From contig JAJFZO010000344.1 of the NCBI GenBank assembly GCA_021397835.1, positions 8,370,001-8,434,000 of the forward strand: a stretch of 64,000 nucleotides of DNA. Reading direction: 5' to 3'. The notes under the pieces were generated by a model. It did no database searches, was not told the origin of the DNA, and saw only the letters and a program-made list of their open reading frames with translations. Position numbers and translations under genes: made by a program. Origin of the DNA: Moringa oleifera (Eukaryota > Streptophyta > Magnoliopsida > Brassicales > Moringaceae). Every line of letters starts with the position of its first letter. Within the stretch, counting starts at the first letter, position 1. Of this stretch, positions 26,001 to 38,380 are shown piece after piece.

Positions 26001-27267
26001 AGTATTTTCTTTCCCATTTCCCTTCTTATTCTCGTTACTATTTTCATTCTTTTCTTTTTCTCCTTGATCTTAAGTTTGTTTGGTGACTTTTTAGGTATAC
26101 TTCAAAGATGCTTCTGGCTGCAATTGATGAGCACTGTAAAGGAACTTATGATTTTATTTATTTGCCAATTGACTTCAAGGCAAGTAATTTATTTGGTAGA
26201 TCAACTTTTCCCCCTTTTAGGTGCATTTTCAGTAGAGATAATTTCATGATGTATGCAAAGTGGAAACATTTTAACGTTTGAAGTATTATCTGCAGAACAA
26301 ATGCAATGTGGGCTATGCTTTCATCAACATGGTTGATCCACAAAAGATTATTCCGTTCCATAAGGTTGGCACATGAATTGTGATCTGCAGTGGCTTGTGT
26401 TATTTATCTACATAAAAGGGGCTTTGCTTGTATTCCATAATACGAGGAAGAAAATTACTAATGATATCAAGAATTTTTGCAGGCATTTAATGGCAAAAAA
26501 TGGGAGAAATTCAACAGTGAAAAGGTGGCATCTCTTGCATATGCTAGGATTCAGGGAAAAGCAGCGCTCATTGCCCATTTCCAGAATTCGAGTTTGATGA
26601 ATGAGGACAAACGCTGCCGCCCTATTCTCTTCCATACTGATGGCCCAAATGCTGGTGATCAGGTAATATAGTCAGATTATTAGTGAAATCAGTTTTCACA
26701 CTCAAAATTGGTAATTCTATGTGCTTTATGTGTAAGGCAAGAAAACTCTACACATTCCTAGATTAGCCAAGCATACTGGAACTTCTGTTTCATCTCTCTT
26801 CTTTGACTTTTTGGCTGAAAGGAAAATGCTGGCAGCTCAGCTGGTAAAATTCTACCAGGCATAAGACTAATGTTTCCTTTTCCATAAATTGCAATTGCAG
26901 GGCCTTGTTAGGTCCCAACTGATCAACTCAAATTGCATCTAAAATGCCTCAAAAACTCGCAAACTTTATCTTTGCTGGTCCTGCTCTTAGTTGTTTTGAT
27001 GATTCAGCCTTGTATGGGGAGAAAATTGCATGAAATGACTCTTATATCAGTCACCACAGTTGATGTCTCTTGTTATGAACACAATGACCTATTCTTTTCT
27101 TGTCTATATAGGAGCCATTTCCCATGGGTACCAACATCCGGTCCAGGCCAGGCAAGCCTCGAACCAGTAGCAATGAGGAGAACTATGGCCAAGGGAGCTC
27201 TTCTGCTTCTGCAAATGGAGAGGAAATTTTGAACGGATCAGATGCTTTGTCTAAGGACTCGGATTGA
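20070..27267 (+). CDS. Mei2-like RNA-binding protein (AML1/AML4 type)
   Basis: Mei2-like proteins bind RNA and promote meiosis and vegetative growth in plants. Fourteen coding exons join in frame to 985 residues: 20070-20147, 20328-20373, 21322-21654, 21894-22327, 22472-22630, 22841-22957, 23047-23195, 23554-23636, 23729-24142, 25014-25668, 26095-26179, 26296-26364, 26483-26662 and 27112-27267. The acidic EEIEAQTIGNLLPDEDDL motif is diagnostic. RRM1 lies at about 275-350 (TLFVRNIN, RGFVMISYYD), RRM2 at about 360-435 (TLVVFNLD, KFIEFYD) and the Mei2-specific C-terminal RRM3 at about 810-910 (TTLMIKNIPNKYT, CNVGYAFINM). The end is the usual RCRPILFHTDGPNAGDQEPFPMG tail. Intron 11 has a GC donor, and intron 1 ends in a tandem CAGCAG acceptor. 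Length and order match the AML1/AML4 group; the exact paralogue is not resolved. Confidence 0.95.
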
Positions 27268-28450
27268 GCAGTCTGCCTTAAGAGGCACTAACTTTTTCAA
27301 AAACCTTGTATCACAATACAAAAACTATATCCCACCCCAGTTCTGTACATCAGGGGTGGCCTGACCACCATTTTGGCTATAGAGGAGACTTACCAAGTTT
27401 TGGGATCCAAAAATGCAATGACTATGAAACCAAGTAGGTAGTGTCACCAATTTTCTTTGTTTTGATGAAAATTTGTGTCAAGGCCCATTATGAATATAGA
27501 GAATGGTGTAACTGAGGCTTGAAATTTTGGATAGTTGTGACTAAACAAATATTGGAATGTACAGAAGTTCCCTGGGCTTTCACCTATGACTTAAAAAGGC
27601 GAGGGGCCTCTGTTTTTGTTTTCCATTTTTGTCTCTGTTCTCTCCCATGTAATTGCATATTCAGCTCAGAGGTCTCAGCCCCCTGTGGGTTCTGATTCTG
27701 GTCTCTGTGGGTCGTCTGAGATTGGCGAAGCAGAAACATGGTATATTGAAGTCTGCTTGTTGTGGAAATTTTGAAGTACTTTTGATATTACATAATGAAA
27801 TGAAATTCCCATTTTGTTTTCCTCTCTCTATGGTGTTATAAATGCTCTGGTTCAAAGTTCCATTTGATTTTGAATTGGCTCTTTGGGCCAGAAGAAAGCA
27901 GGTCTGATATGTTAGCTCTTGTCATCTTCTGGGTACTCTCTTTTTGCTCTTTTCCTGTTGTAAGCTTCTCAGTTTCTGATGAGTTCAAATATACCTTCAA
28001 TTAAATGTTTGAAAGGAGAAACTTACCAGAGAGGAAGAAATGCAAATCCATGCCCTTCCATATCGACTGTTAAGAAAAAATATTTTTAAAAAAATTCATA
28101 GCAGTTTATTTTAATTTTTAGAAGTAATTAAATACATAAATAAAATTCAAAATGATTTTAATTTGATTTTTTAAACCAAAATTAACTACTCATTTTGAAT
28201 TTGGCCTTCACCTCAATTCTTGCACATTTCAATTATTATATGTTCCGAATTATGCTGATTCCAATTAGAGGCAAGTAAATATCACCTTATTTTAACAAAA
28301 GCATAACAAAAGAAAATTATTATTTTTTTTTTAAAAAAAAAAGCGACGTAAAAAACTACTAATACCCTGTCGGCCCAAGTAGGCTTGGTGGTACGGCTCT
28401 TTGTCTGTTTTGACGAGGTACTGAGCACTGAAATTTCAGCACATTAGCGG
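27268..28450. other. Mei2-like 3' UTR and spacer
   Basis: About the first 600 bp are probably 3' UTR. From 28070 to 28350 the DNA is AT-rich with T and A runs. No gene or repeat is recognised. Confidence 0.5.
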
Positions 28451-30287
28451 ATGGACAGTGCAGTAAAGAGAATGCAGAGAAGGATATTGCCTGAAATCTT
28501 TGACTTGAAGAAACTTCACTCTCGACTGAACAACAATGTGCTCTTCTCGTCACAGGAAGCCCTAAGCCCTCCTTGCACAGGAGGGGGAGATACAGATGAT
28601 CCTCTCTATGCAGACGTGCCGAAGCCCCGCAGGGACAAGTCCGAGAGAAAGCCCTACCCGACGCCCATGAAAGAATTGATAAGAAGAGCCAAGGAGGAGA
28701 GAGAAGCAAGAAAGAGGCTGCCTTGCAGGTTGCTCGAGAATCCACCTGATAACGGCTTGTTGGTCCCTGCACTCGTTGAGGTGGCTCATCGAGTCCACCG
28801 GGCCCGAGAATCTCTCCTTTCCGGTTTGGCGCAACTAGTTGGAGTTGTTCCTGTTCAACGGTGCAGGTATTATCTGCTTTTGCTCTTTAATTGCATTGTT
28901 GCTGTACAAACATCTATCTCTGTGATTGCCCATGGTGGGCGCTGTGAAGGTTGTTTCTTTTTTTTTTTTTAACTTCTACTGTAGAAGCTAAGCTTCAACT
29001 TGACATTGTACATTTTGGATGTTTTCTTCTTTAAAGCTCTTTGAATGCAATAATTTAGCCCTGAATTTGGATTAAGGTAAATTCATGCCTATGTGAATGC
29101 AGCCGCACATGTAATGTATTAGCTTATTTGATCCACTGGATTGAGATTCAATTGATCATTTTTCAGTTACAACTTCTCCTTGCAGCCTTCAGTGGTTTCT
29201 ATTTTATCAAAAATGGTACCTTTACATGAACTTGTTCACCTTCATCTAGGCTTTCCTTTACATTCTGCAACAACAGTTTTATTTTGCTCTTTGATGCCAG
29301 AGACCGAGTAGTACCGCATATTGCTGACATGTAAACATGATGTTTTATTGATTGGTCAATCAGCAGGCCAATATAATGAGGTTTTTTGTTCTTAGGTTCT
29401 GCTCTGAGGTTCACATAGGCCATGTGGGTCATGAAATAAGAACTTGCACTGGTTCAGAAAGTGGTTTCCGGAGTGCCACTCATGTTTGGAGAAAGGGAGG
29501 AGTGAATGATGTGGTTTTCTTCCCCAAATGCTTCCATCTGTATGACCGTGTTGGGAAACCAAGAGTTGTGCATGATGAAAGGTGTAGTGTTCCTCGAATC
29601 CCGGGTATTTTAGAGCTTTGTATACAAGCTGGGGTAGACCTTGAAAAATACCCTGCAAAGAGAAGAATGAAACCTGTTTGTAGTATTGAGGGAAGAATTG
29701 TAGATTTTGAGTCTTTGGGAGAAAACAATGATACAGAGAAAGACTTGTATCCTGGGAACATGGATGCTTTTGGGGAGCCTGATAAAGGGGCCAAAATTGG
29801 TGACATGATGGGAAGAACGAATTCTGAGGAAAAGATTGATGATCTAGATCAAACAAATGGTGAAGAGAAGAATCTGAGGGAATTAAGCATTGGAACAATG
29901 GATGCATGGCTCGAGATGATATCCGGAACAAGGAAGATCATGGAGAAGTACAAAGTTTGGACTTGCGGATATTGTCCAGAGATTCAGGTTGGACCAAAGG
30001 GACACAAGGTCAGGATGTGTAAGGCATCAAAGCACCAGTCACGCAATGGTATGCATGCATGGCAAGAAGCAACGACATATGATCTTATTGGTCCTAATTA
30101 TGTCTGGCACGTTCGAGATCTCAGTGGACCTTCATTGGATAACAACTTGAAGAGATATTATGGCAAGGCACCTGCTGTAGTGGAACTATGTGTGCAGGCT
30201 GGTGCTCCTATTCCTGACCAGTTTAGGAGCATGATGAGATTAGATGTGGTTCCTCCTGATCGTGATGAAGTTGATCTCGTTGCTTGA
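28451..30287 (+). CDS. APO protein (APO4-like, probably organellar)
   Basis: APO proteins are plant-specific RNA-binding proteins that assist intron splicing in chloroplasts (APO1/2) or mitochondria (APO3/4). Two exons, 28451-28866 and 29396-30287, give 435 residues. Each of the two APO repeats carries the zinc-ligand pattern: C138-x2-C141 with GHEIRTC downstream, and C329-x2-C332 with GHKVRMC downstream. HVWRKG/HAWQEA and LELCIQAG/VELCVQAG motifs also recur, once per repeat. The N-terminal part is basic and Arg/Lys-rich with KPYPTPMKELIRRAKEER. The intron splits the first zinc motif, and the frame is restored exactly across it. An Asp/Glu-rich linker joins the repeats. APO4 subtype and organelle are inferred from overall resemblance; a targeting peptide at this ATG is weak, so a start further upstream is possible. 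Confidence 0.88.
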
Positions 30288-32908
30288 AATGGTGTTTCTT
30301 TTGCACATGGATGTCGTTATCAACCTGTCCCGGAGCTTTTATCATGATCTTCCATATCAAGATGATTGCCGAAATTGTTGGTCAGTTGCTTTGAAGCTGT
30401 TTCCTTCTGCTCTATGCATGGCAATTTAGTCTCAGGTTTGTGGTTTGTGCATCCGTGGGTTTGCTCCATTTCACTGTTTTGATGGTTCCTTTTGTGAGTC
30501 CTCCAATTTAAACAAGAAATACAGAAAACAAGGCTCCTGGTGGGAGCAGACTATCATACCTCTGGTTCAGAAGAAGTTGCAGATAGGTTAAACTGGGGTG
30601 AATGAACTTACAGTGAGAAGGACAGAGCATTAGTTGTTGTCCTTTTGCACACTATCAAAGAGCTGCAGCTTTGCTGTCAGTCTATGCGACTGACCTCAGG
30701 TGGTTTTTCATACTCTTCCCTCAGCTTTCTCTCAAATCATACTTTCTTCTCCTAGGCATGCCTTTTTCTTTTTGGGAATGAGTTAATACTGGGGAGGATT
30801 GTAGACATACCACAGAAAAAGAAAACAATTCTGTGGGGCCTGAGAAATCAATTAGCTTTCTTCCCTTTCATGTTGGGAGTACTGCAAACAAGTTCTGCTT
30901 ATGAGATTCATGTAAGTGCTGCTGAATTCTGATGCTACTTTCACTCCACACAGAGTATAGTTACAGCGTCAGTCTAGTTACAGCGCATGAGAATCAGCGG
31001 ATTCCTCTAACGAACAGCTTCCCTTTAGGTTTTCATTGTGAGCCTCCTGGTAGAAGTCTTCTGCCTTTGCTGGTAATCAGAGCAAAAGCAGAAATGCCCA
31101 CAAGGGATTGTTCCTTTTGGTAGACACAGTCTTGTTGATTTGAGGATCACATTTTGGTTGATAGTGCTCCAAAAAAATACGATCTATACTTATATTACAT
31201 TTTGTATGTAGGTTTATATCCGATGTGAATTTAATGTGAATTTACCCTAAACCCATAAATCTGCTTGAGTCACCAAGATCAATGTTTGAATTATCGGACA
31301 GACGTATTATCCATTTCAATTTTAGTGGTACAATTTTAAGCCCAATATTATGGACTATCCATCTCTTCATTTGGTAGTTATTGCCTCTTCTTCACCAGAT
31401 ACGCCCTTTCATGGCATTCCAATTGCTATCAGCTGGAAAAAATAACTTAAAAAAGACTATTTCCAGCTTTTCATGCAGTATCTCTGGCATCGTAAAAAAA
31501 CTGAAGCTTTAGGGCAAAATAAAAGCACCCAAACGAACAGGAGGAAGATTAGATTAAATGGTGATGTCATTGTCGGTCATGCATCACAATCAATGGTACA
31601 TGTAAACCCAACAAATCATTTTAACAAACCAAGAACCCAAATAAAATGGATTATCATGTTCTTTTGATTTAATTTATTTTTTTTTTCAAAAAATCAGCCT
31701 TTTAAGTTGTTATATTAAAAAAATAATTATATTAATTTGATCTATTTTTTTGTTTTACTGCAGTGTTTTAATATCTATTCAAAAAATAAATCACGTCCAA
31801 GTAAATTTTGAAATCATTTAAATAGAATTAAATGTTTATAATTCAAAATGCATAGAATAAGTTTCCTAACTTAGCTCAATATAAAATCACTCATTAATTT
31901 ACCATAATGTGTCTTAAAGACCTCAATTCTTCGTTCTTAAACAGGTGTCTTGAAATTTTGAGAAATTTCATTATAAAACCAAGGTTAAAGTTGACTGTAT
32001 ATATATATAATTTGATGCATACAAAGAAGCATTGTATTTTTGGTACAAAATTAAATGTAATTACCATTCAAAATTTGTTAGATCTGGTTTTAGCATTTTT
32101 AAATTATCAAAAACATAAATTGAATAAAACATCAACATTTACTTACCTAAAAAAATAAAATAAAATTATAACTGTTGTGTAGATTTAATTTGATGGACAA
32201 CTTGTTTGTAAAATACTGTTTGTCTAATTTGTTTACTACAACTGAACTTTCTTTAATGCTGTAAATATTATTTCTCTTTAAAAGTTGCGTTCGTCTCTTA
32301 AAAAAGTAAAAAAAAAAAAAAAGACTGTAAAAAGTTTTTACTGTTAAAACAAAACCTTAAATCATGCAAACAGGTTATTTATGAGTTATTCAAAAGAAAT
32401 TTTGCAACTTTTAACTTGTACCAATCTCCTCATATATTTATGGAATTCAAATTCCAATTTCTATCTAAATTTAAACTGCTGCTACACTCAAATTTGCATC
32501 TTTTAAGCCTTTCAAGTAGGCCAATTTATTATAAAAGGCATGACAATCTAATATCCAGTTAAAGGATTGTTTATTTTTAATTGACCTTTTGGATTGAAAA
32601 TCCACTTAAATGTTACCATAAAACGGCAATATAAATATACTAAATAAAATATTGCATGAGCATATGATCTCGTGTGTATTGTTTCGTTTTGCAATCAATT
32701 TTTTTTATTTGAAAAAGGTTACTATTCAAGTAAATAAAAACCCATTCTCCAAAAAGAAAAGGAGCAAAAGTGAAGCCAGAAATGAAAAAAAAAATAAAAA
32801 AAAATGATGTGAAAAGTCATATCAGTGATCGTATGTGCCCTTTCTCCACCGATCCTAACCCTCCCTGTGGCTTTGAGAAAGCAAAGAAAAAATTGGCATC
32901 CACATACC

Positions 32909-32910
<2 letters not shown>
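30288..32910. other. APO 3' UTR and AT-rich spacer
   Basis: About 30288-31200 has mixed composition and probably includes the APO 3' UTR. The remainder to 32760 is AT-rich without long open frames or recognised repeats. The last 150 bp are probably the WD40 gene's promoter and leader. Confidence 0.45.

Positions 32911-32956
<46 letters not shown>
32911..32956 (+). repeat. (AG)23 microsatellite in WD40 gene leader
   Basis: Twenty-three AG repeats end 13 bp before the ATG. They almost certainly lie in the 5' UTR. GA repeats are bound by plant BPC (GAGA-binding) factors. Confidence 0.95.
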
Positions 32957-32961
<5 letters not shown>

Positions 32962-32969
32962 GGCTGAAA

Positions 32970-35900
32970 ATGAGCGCGCCTCCAGGGATTCTAAAGAAAC
33001 CCAAAGTAGAAGGAGAGAATGATAATCATGGTAGCATTGAAGAAGAAGAAGAGAATGGAGGAGATAACAGCAGAGAAGAGCAAGAAGAGGCTCTCATCGC
33101 TCTGATCGAGTACCGTACCAAAGAAGTTGAACATCTTAAGCAGCGTATCTCCTATTACAAATCTCAGGTTTTTTTTTTTTAATCTCTTGTTTTGGTTCAC
33201 TATTGGTGTTGTTGTTGTTATTACTATTGTTCACTATTGTTGTTGTTGTTGTTATTATTGTTTACATTACTCGCCCGCTCAATCAGTAGTGTCGTCCTCT
33301 TATTGTTCTTAAGTTTTTTTTTTTGGATGATATTTTTTGTGAAATTTTGCTCTTTTTGCTGATGCATTTTTGTGCTTAATTGGTCTGCGTATCAAAGCTG
33401 AAGCTTGAACCTTTGGATCCCTAAATGCTTGCATTCTTATTTCTTGGTTTTTTTTTTTTTTTTAAAATTTTTGGGCTTTAATCTCTCTTGAAGTTTTAAG
33501 TGAAAGCTCCTTGGTTTGTTTTCATTTTTCGGTTAAAGTCTTTTTTAACTTGGATATTGACCCATTTGATGCATTTACCCTTTCTGGGCTTAAGTAGCAA
33601 TGTCTGCACCTAGTTTTGTTTAAGTAAAATCACTAGTTAGTCACTATGGATCATTTGCTCTCAATCATTGGCACTGGGCTATCACCTTCATCCTTTTGTG
33701 ATATTTAGAGTCAGTAGTTTTTTGATTACACAGATATATTGTCATGACTTCAAAATGATGTTTGAACAGTCAAAGTTTGATCTTAAGGCAAGAGACTGCC
33801 TAGAATTGTCTTTTTACTCAAAGCAAGTGTAACAGCCTATCAGTAATATATGGCAGATGCTTAAGACTCGCTTCATTGCTGGTCCAATCAATTTTGCTTG
33901 ATGTTACCTCCTTGTGTGTTCTGTATTTAAGTTAGGTTTGTCTGAAGAATATTGGATTGAAGGCAAGTGATTGCCATAGAAATGTACTTTCACTCAAAGC
34001 AAGACCAACTGCCTATGAGTAGTAGATAACCAGAACTTGAGGGATTAAACTAAAGAAGACACATATGGCTGGTCCAATCAATTTTGATAGATGTTACATG
34101 ATTATGCACTCTACATGTGGGTTTATGTAAACAAAAGGGAGAGAAGAAACAAAAGAAGATGAAGACAAAATGGCATTTAATATCTTATCACAGACCTGTG
34201 TAGGGAAGAATTCTAGCAAAATGTTCTTGCTTGCTTATAAAAATATCTTCTTTTTATTTCTAATTGTTTGATTTTGACCATGATGCACTGTACAGGATCT
34301 ATGCAATATTTTCTTTCAATTAGTTGAACATGCATAGGAAACGCTTGGAAACTTATTAGCTAGTTGTTGCCCTGTAAACTTAATGCAGCTTGATGAAGCC
34401 GAGAAGAGATTGCAAGGTTCGCAATCTAAATTAGCTTGCCTTCGTGGCCCTGATAATGCAGTGTCATCTAAAAGCTGTGTTTCTAATGGGACTATAAGAG
34501 TGAAAGAGGAGCGCCGATCAACCAGTCCAGTACAAGTCAGTGAGGGTCCTTTTAGAAACCGGTCTCATCCTAAGCCAGAACTTTTGATTCAGTCTGTGAA
34601 TCCAAAGACTTCCCAGCCTATAAAATCAGCTGGGTTTGGAGCAAAAGCTCCAACAAGTTCTAGTGCCCAAGCCAGTCCCTCTGCTTCAATTAATACTGTT
34701 GCAAAAGTTAAAGTGGAAAAATCTAATAGAACTTCTGATGTGGAAGCTATTGAACCTCGAGATAGAGGGACAAAAAGGAAATTTGGTAATGCGCACATTT
34801 TGATTAGAGCTGCATTGTCTGTTCTTCTTGTGAGTTTTTGTGTCTAGAATTGCATGTTTGCCCCTGTATTGTCCACCTACCTCATATTTTTTATAGTTTC
34901 CTCCATATGTTTGGGTTTCATCAAAATTTTCAGAACAAAAGGAGCACAAAGAATTGATCCCATTGATACGTAGCAGCTCTTCACCATGCACAATTCACTG
35001 CCATACAAGTAATCACATCTCCAGTCAGCATAAGAGAAAGTTGAGAAGTCTTGTTTTGAATCCAGTTAATGATCAGCTTTTTGTGACCAGGTACTCATTT
35101 GACTGTTGAGCTCTGAGAGAATTATGCTGCTGATTAAGTGGATGTTATGATGCTGCCGTAACATGGAGAACTTGCATTTGTTGTTCTGAGTTTTATTTTT
35201 ATTTTCCTCTGTTGCATATCATATTCTTTTGAGAACAAATCTAGAAGTGCAATTTTTAGTTATTTCTATTATCCTTCTGTAAGTTAGGATAAAATTTGAA
35301 GAAATTGAATTGATTATTTTTCTTGTGAAAAAGGAAGGATGTCTCCTATGTATGAGCCAGAAAGATGATAATGAGAAAAGAGATATGTATATGTAAAGTA
35401 ACTTATTCCAAACCAGCACATCCCACATATAATTTTACAGGACCTAATTTTTCTATGTTTTGTAACGTCTGCAGTGCTTTGGATGGATTGGTCAACTTGT
35501 GGCAAGTTCAATCAAGGGGGTGAGTCTTGTCCCAGTTAATTACTTTCAGAACATAAGAATTGCCACTGTCGCTGATTGGAGTGAAATAGCCTTGTCTGTA
35601 AGATGATCCAGCTAATAATTATACTATCATATATGTCGGAACATATTCCACTTGGTTTACTGCAGATGTAATGCATACTATACGAGTTGTGAGGCATGGT
35701 GGATTCAATAAGTGACATGGTCTCTTACTTTTGTTTTATGGGAAGCTACTGAAAAATCAGAAGATATTGAATGTTGCAAGGGTTGACTATCGTATGGGCA
35801 AGTTGTTGAATATAGGGGTAATATGTGGTGTCTAGAAATCCTGTCTAGATTATTTATTCTTGCCAAGGCTTGGACGTAGTAGAATTAGGGTTGTAGTTGC

Positions 35901-38380
35901 CTAAGGACTTTATAAACCAAGTCATGACTCCATGTCTTGGTTTAGGAGATAGATTGGCAATACAATTTCCTTCCTTTTGGAGATTTTTTCTTTGGAGACA
36001 TTTGGTTCTGGAGTCTTTCTTCTCTTGTATCTGGTAGTTTGGTTGTTTGGTTCAGGGTATAAGACAGTCTAAAAGGTGATGTTTCCCTTAAAAATCTGGA
36101 TTTTTGCTTGGTTGGTGATTGTACACAAGATTAACAGTGAATCACTTTCAAAGTGGACCTTGTCAAAGTGGGGTGTCTTCCTGAATCATCGAATCCCTTA
36201 CGTCTCATGGCTGATTTAGTTTTCCTATATGTGAGTTTCTTAGAAACGTAGCTTAGGACTACTTCCTTTGACCGAAAAATTCTTTTTTTCAACATAGGAA
36301 GGGGTGGACTAAAAATTGGTGGTTAGTTTTGGGAGTTGGTCTGTGCGGAGGTTAAATATATTCTTATTTCTTGGATGTTATCAATTAACTGTTTCAGTTT
36401 CGAAAACTGATTATCGCATGCGAAAAAGGGTTGTACCAACAAAATGATTGTCAGATCTCAAACCTTCGTTTTATATTCGTAATGGGTTCATCCGAAAATA
36501 TGAGATGAAATAGATTGAAGATTATGTTTATACTTATTGCATGGATGTGTTTAGGTCTATCCGGTGATTGATGAAAAATATAGAAATTTCACTCATCTTT
36601 TATGTCTTTCCGTGTTTTCATCACCTAATGTTGCTTCAACTATCCCCTCATGTGATCCTTTGTGTTTGAGATCATATATACAAGGGTCCCTTCTGCCAGT
36701 TCTATCCATGTTCAACCAAAACAGAACGTCTATCCCTTTCACTCTACTTTTGGTGAGACTAAGAAAATGTTGAAGTACACCTTTGGTACTTTGTTCCAAG
36801 TTACAGCTGTGCAGAGGCATAGATTATGCCTGGTAAAGAATACTGCTCTACTGGTCCTAAACAGAAGGGAACAATCTATGTATATTTGAGAATTTTCTTC
36901 CAATGTCATATGAAGTGCTTTTGATGATGAGTGTTGTGGGGCATCAACTATGACATTTTTTCCCCTGTACCTTCCTTTATTTGAGGTTGGGTGTTGTTGT
37001 TATGGACAGAATAGACTTCTTTTGTGCTTTCAAAGGCCATTGATATGTCGAATACCAAGAAATACAACCTCACTTGCTAAGCTTCTGGTGCTTCATGAAA
37101 TAATATGACATTATTGCCTCACTTTGGTGCCTTTTTCATCTGATGTCTGTGCAAATTTTCTGGTGTCTGAATTTTTCTTTTTTCAAGCTGCAGGTCATGC
37201 GCCTCTTTACTTAGTACTACTGATTGTGTATCTCCAAAACAGCGGAGATGGCCTGAAGATATAGCCTGGCACCCAGAAGGAAACCGCCTTTTTTGTGCGT
37301 ATACCGCTGATGCTGGGGATTCTCAGATATCAATCCTAAATCTGAACAAAACACAAGGGGTAAGAGGTCATGCCTGAAATTTGGTACTGAAATAAATATG
37401 CTACTATTATTTTGTTGTATATACTTGAAATTTGCAAATAGTATATACAGAAATGAACTGATTACCCTGTACTTGCAGTGTAACTTGGTGAACGTTCAAA
37501 TTCCTTTAAACATTAGGACTCCTACATGATATGACCTCTTTGTTTTCCATCTACAGAGAGCTCAAGTAACTTTTCTGGAGGATAAGCCTCATGTTAAGGG
37601 TATTATCAACAGCATAATATTCATGCCTTGGGAAACTAGTGGCTTCGTCACTGGTGGCAGTGATCATGCTGTATTACTTTGGAGTGAGAGAGATGCGGAG
37701 AACTCATGGAAACCCAAAGTGCTGCACAAGAATCTGCATTCTTCTGCTGTCATGGGAGTTGCTGGGATGCAGCATAAACAGATTGTACTATCTGCTGGTG
37801 CGGACAAGAGAATTCTCGGTTTCGATGTACAAGTAGGAAGAGCAGACTTCAAACATCAAATAGATAGTAAATGCATGAGTGCACTGCCCAATCCATGTGA
37901 CTTCAATCTATTCATGGTCCAAAGTGGGTAAGAAACATCCTTTGTGACGATTTGATCGAGTTAGCTATTGCTCTCTGAAAACTTGGGCTTCTATGATAAT
38001 ATGATTTAAATTAAGAACTTCTGAGCATGGAATTTAAACAAGTTTGCTGAATCTTATGCAGGCAGCCTGAGAAGCAGCTCCGGTTGTATGATATTAGGCT
38101 AAGAAAAACAGAAATCCATTCTTTTGGATGGAAACAAGAGAGCAGTGAATCACAGTCAGCTCTGATAAACCAGGCATGGTCTCCTGATGGTTTTTACATG
38201 ACATCTGGTTCAGCAGACCCTGTGATCCACATTTTTGACATCAGGTACAATGCCCACAAGCCATCACAATCAATAAGAGCTCATCAGAAACGAGTCTTCA
38301 AAGCTGTGTGGCATCGCTCTCTTCCTCTTCTTATTTCCATTTCTTCTGATCTCAACATTGGACTGCTCAAGATCACATGA
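32970..38380 (+). CDS. WD40-repeat protein with N-terminal coiled coil
   Basis: This is a plant transducin/WD40-like protein that I do not recognise by name. Seven exons, 32970-33167, 34389-34785, 34934-35090, 35475-35519, 37194-37359, 37557-37927 and 38062-38380, keep frame to give 550 residues. Residues 15-35 are Glu-rich. Residues 36-90 form a probable coiled coil (IALIEYRTKEVEHLKQRI then LDEAEKRL). A Ser/Pro-rich linker with RGTKRKFG runs to about 200. The C-terminal 330 residues form a beta-propeller with degenerate WD motifs: LDGLVNLWQV, GGSDHAVLLWSE, AGADKRILGFDV, LRLYDIR, GSADPVIHIFDIR and a final ISSDLNIGLLKIT. Intron 1 holds a decayed duplication, and intron 4 (1.7 kb) holds copia retrotransposon debris. 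The ATG chosen is the first after the AG repeat. Confidence 0.85.
33788..34115 (+). repeat. Decayed tandem duplication in WD40 intron 1
   Basis: Two copies of about 175-190 bp share the order GGCAAG..TTGCC, ACTCAAAGCAAG, CTGCCTATGAGTA-like and GGTCCAATCAATTTTG. The shared ends lie at 33881 and 34071. The copies are clearly diverged. Confidence 0.7.
35860..36990 (+). mobile_element. Decayed Ty1/copia-like remnant in WD40 intron 4
   Basis: At about 36938-36980 one frame reads GINYDIFSPV, close to the copia reverse-transcriptase motif Y-G-(I/V)-D-Y-x-E-x-F-S-P-V, though without the expected flanking residues. Upstream, 36600-36800 is rich in Ser/Pro-type codons like the copia integrase to RT linker but is broken across frames. 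The part 35900-36060 has LTR-like features (TTTATAA then a CAATACAATTTCC-type end). No intact LTR pair or open frame is left. Boundaries are approximate. Confidence 0.5.

Noticed and set aside
28359..28834. Minus-strand frames of 137 and 90 codons opposite APO exon 1
   Set aside because: Antisense shadows of the Arg/Glu-rich sense exon.
29392..29931. 179-codon minus-strand frame over the APO gene
   Set aside because: Its Ser/Phe/His-rich make-up is that of an antisense shadow, and the sense frame is clearly APO.
36593..36889. Overlapping open frames on both strands in WD40 intron 4
   Set aside because: They are better explained as debris of a copia-like element than as genes.
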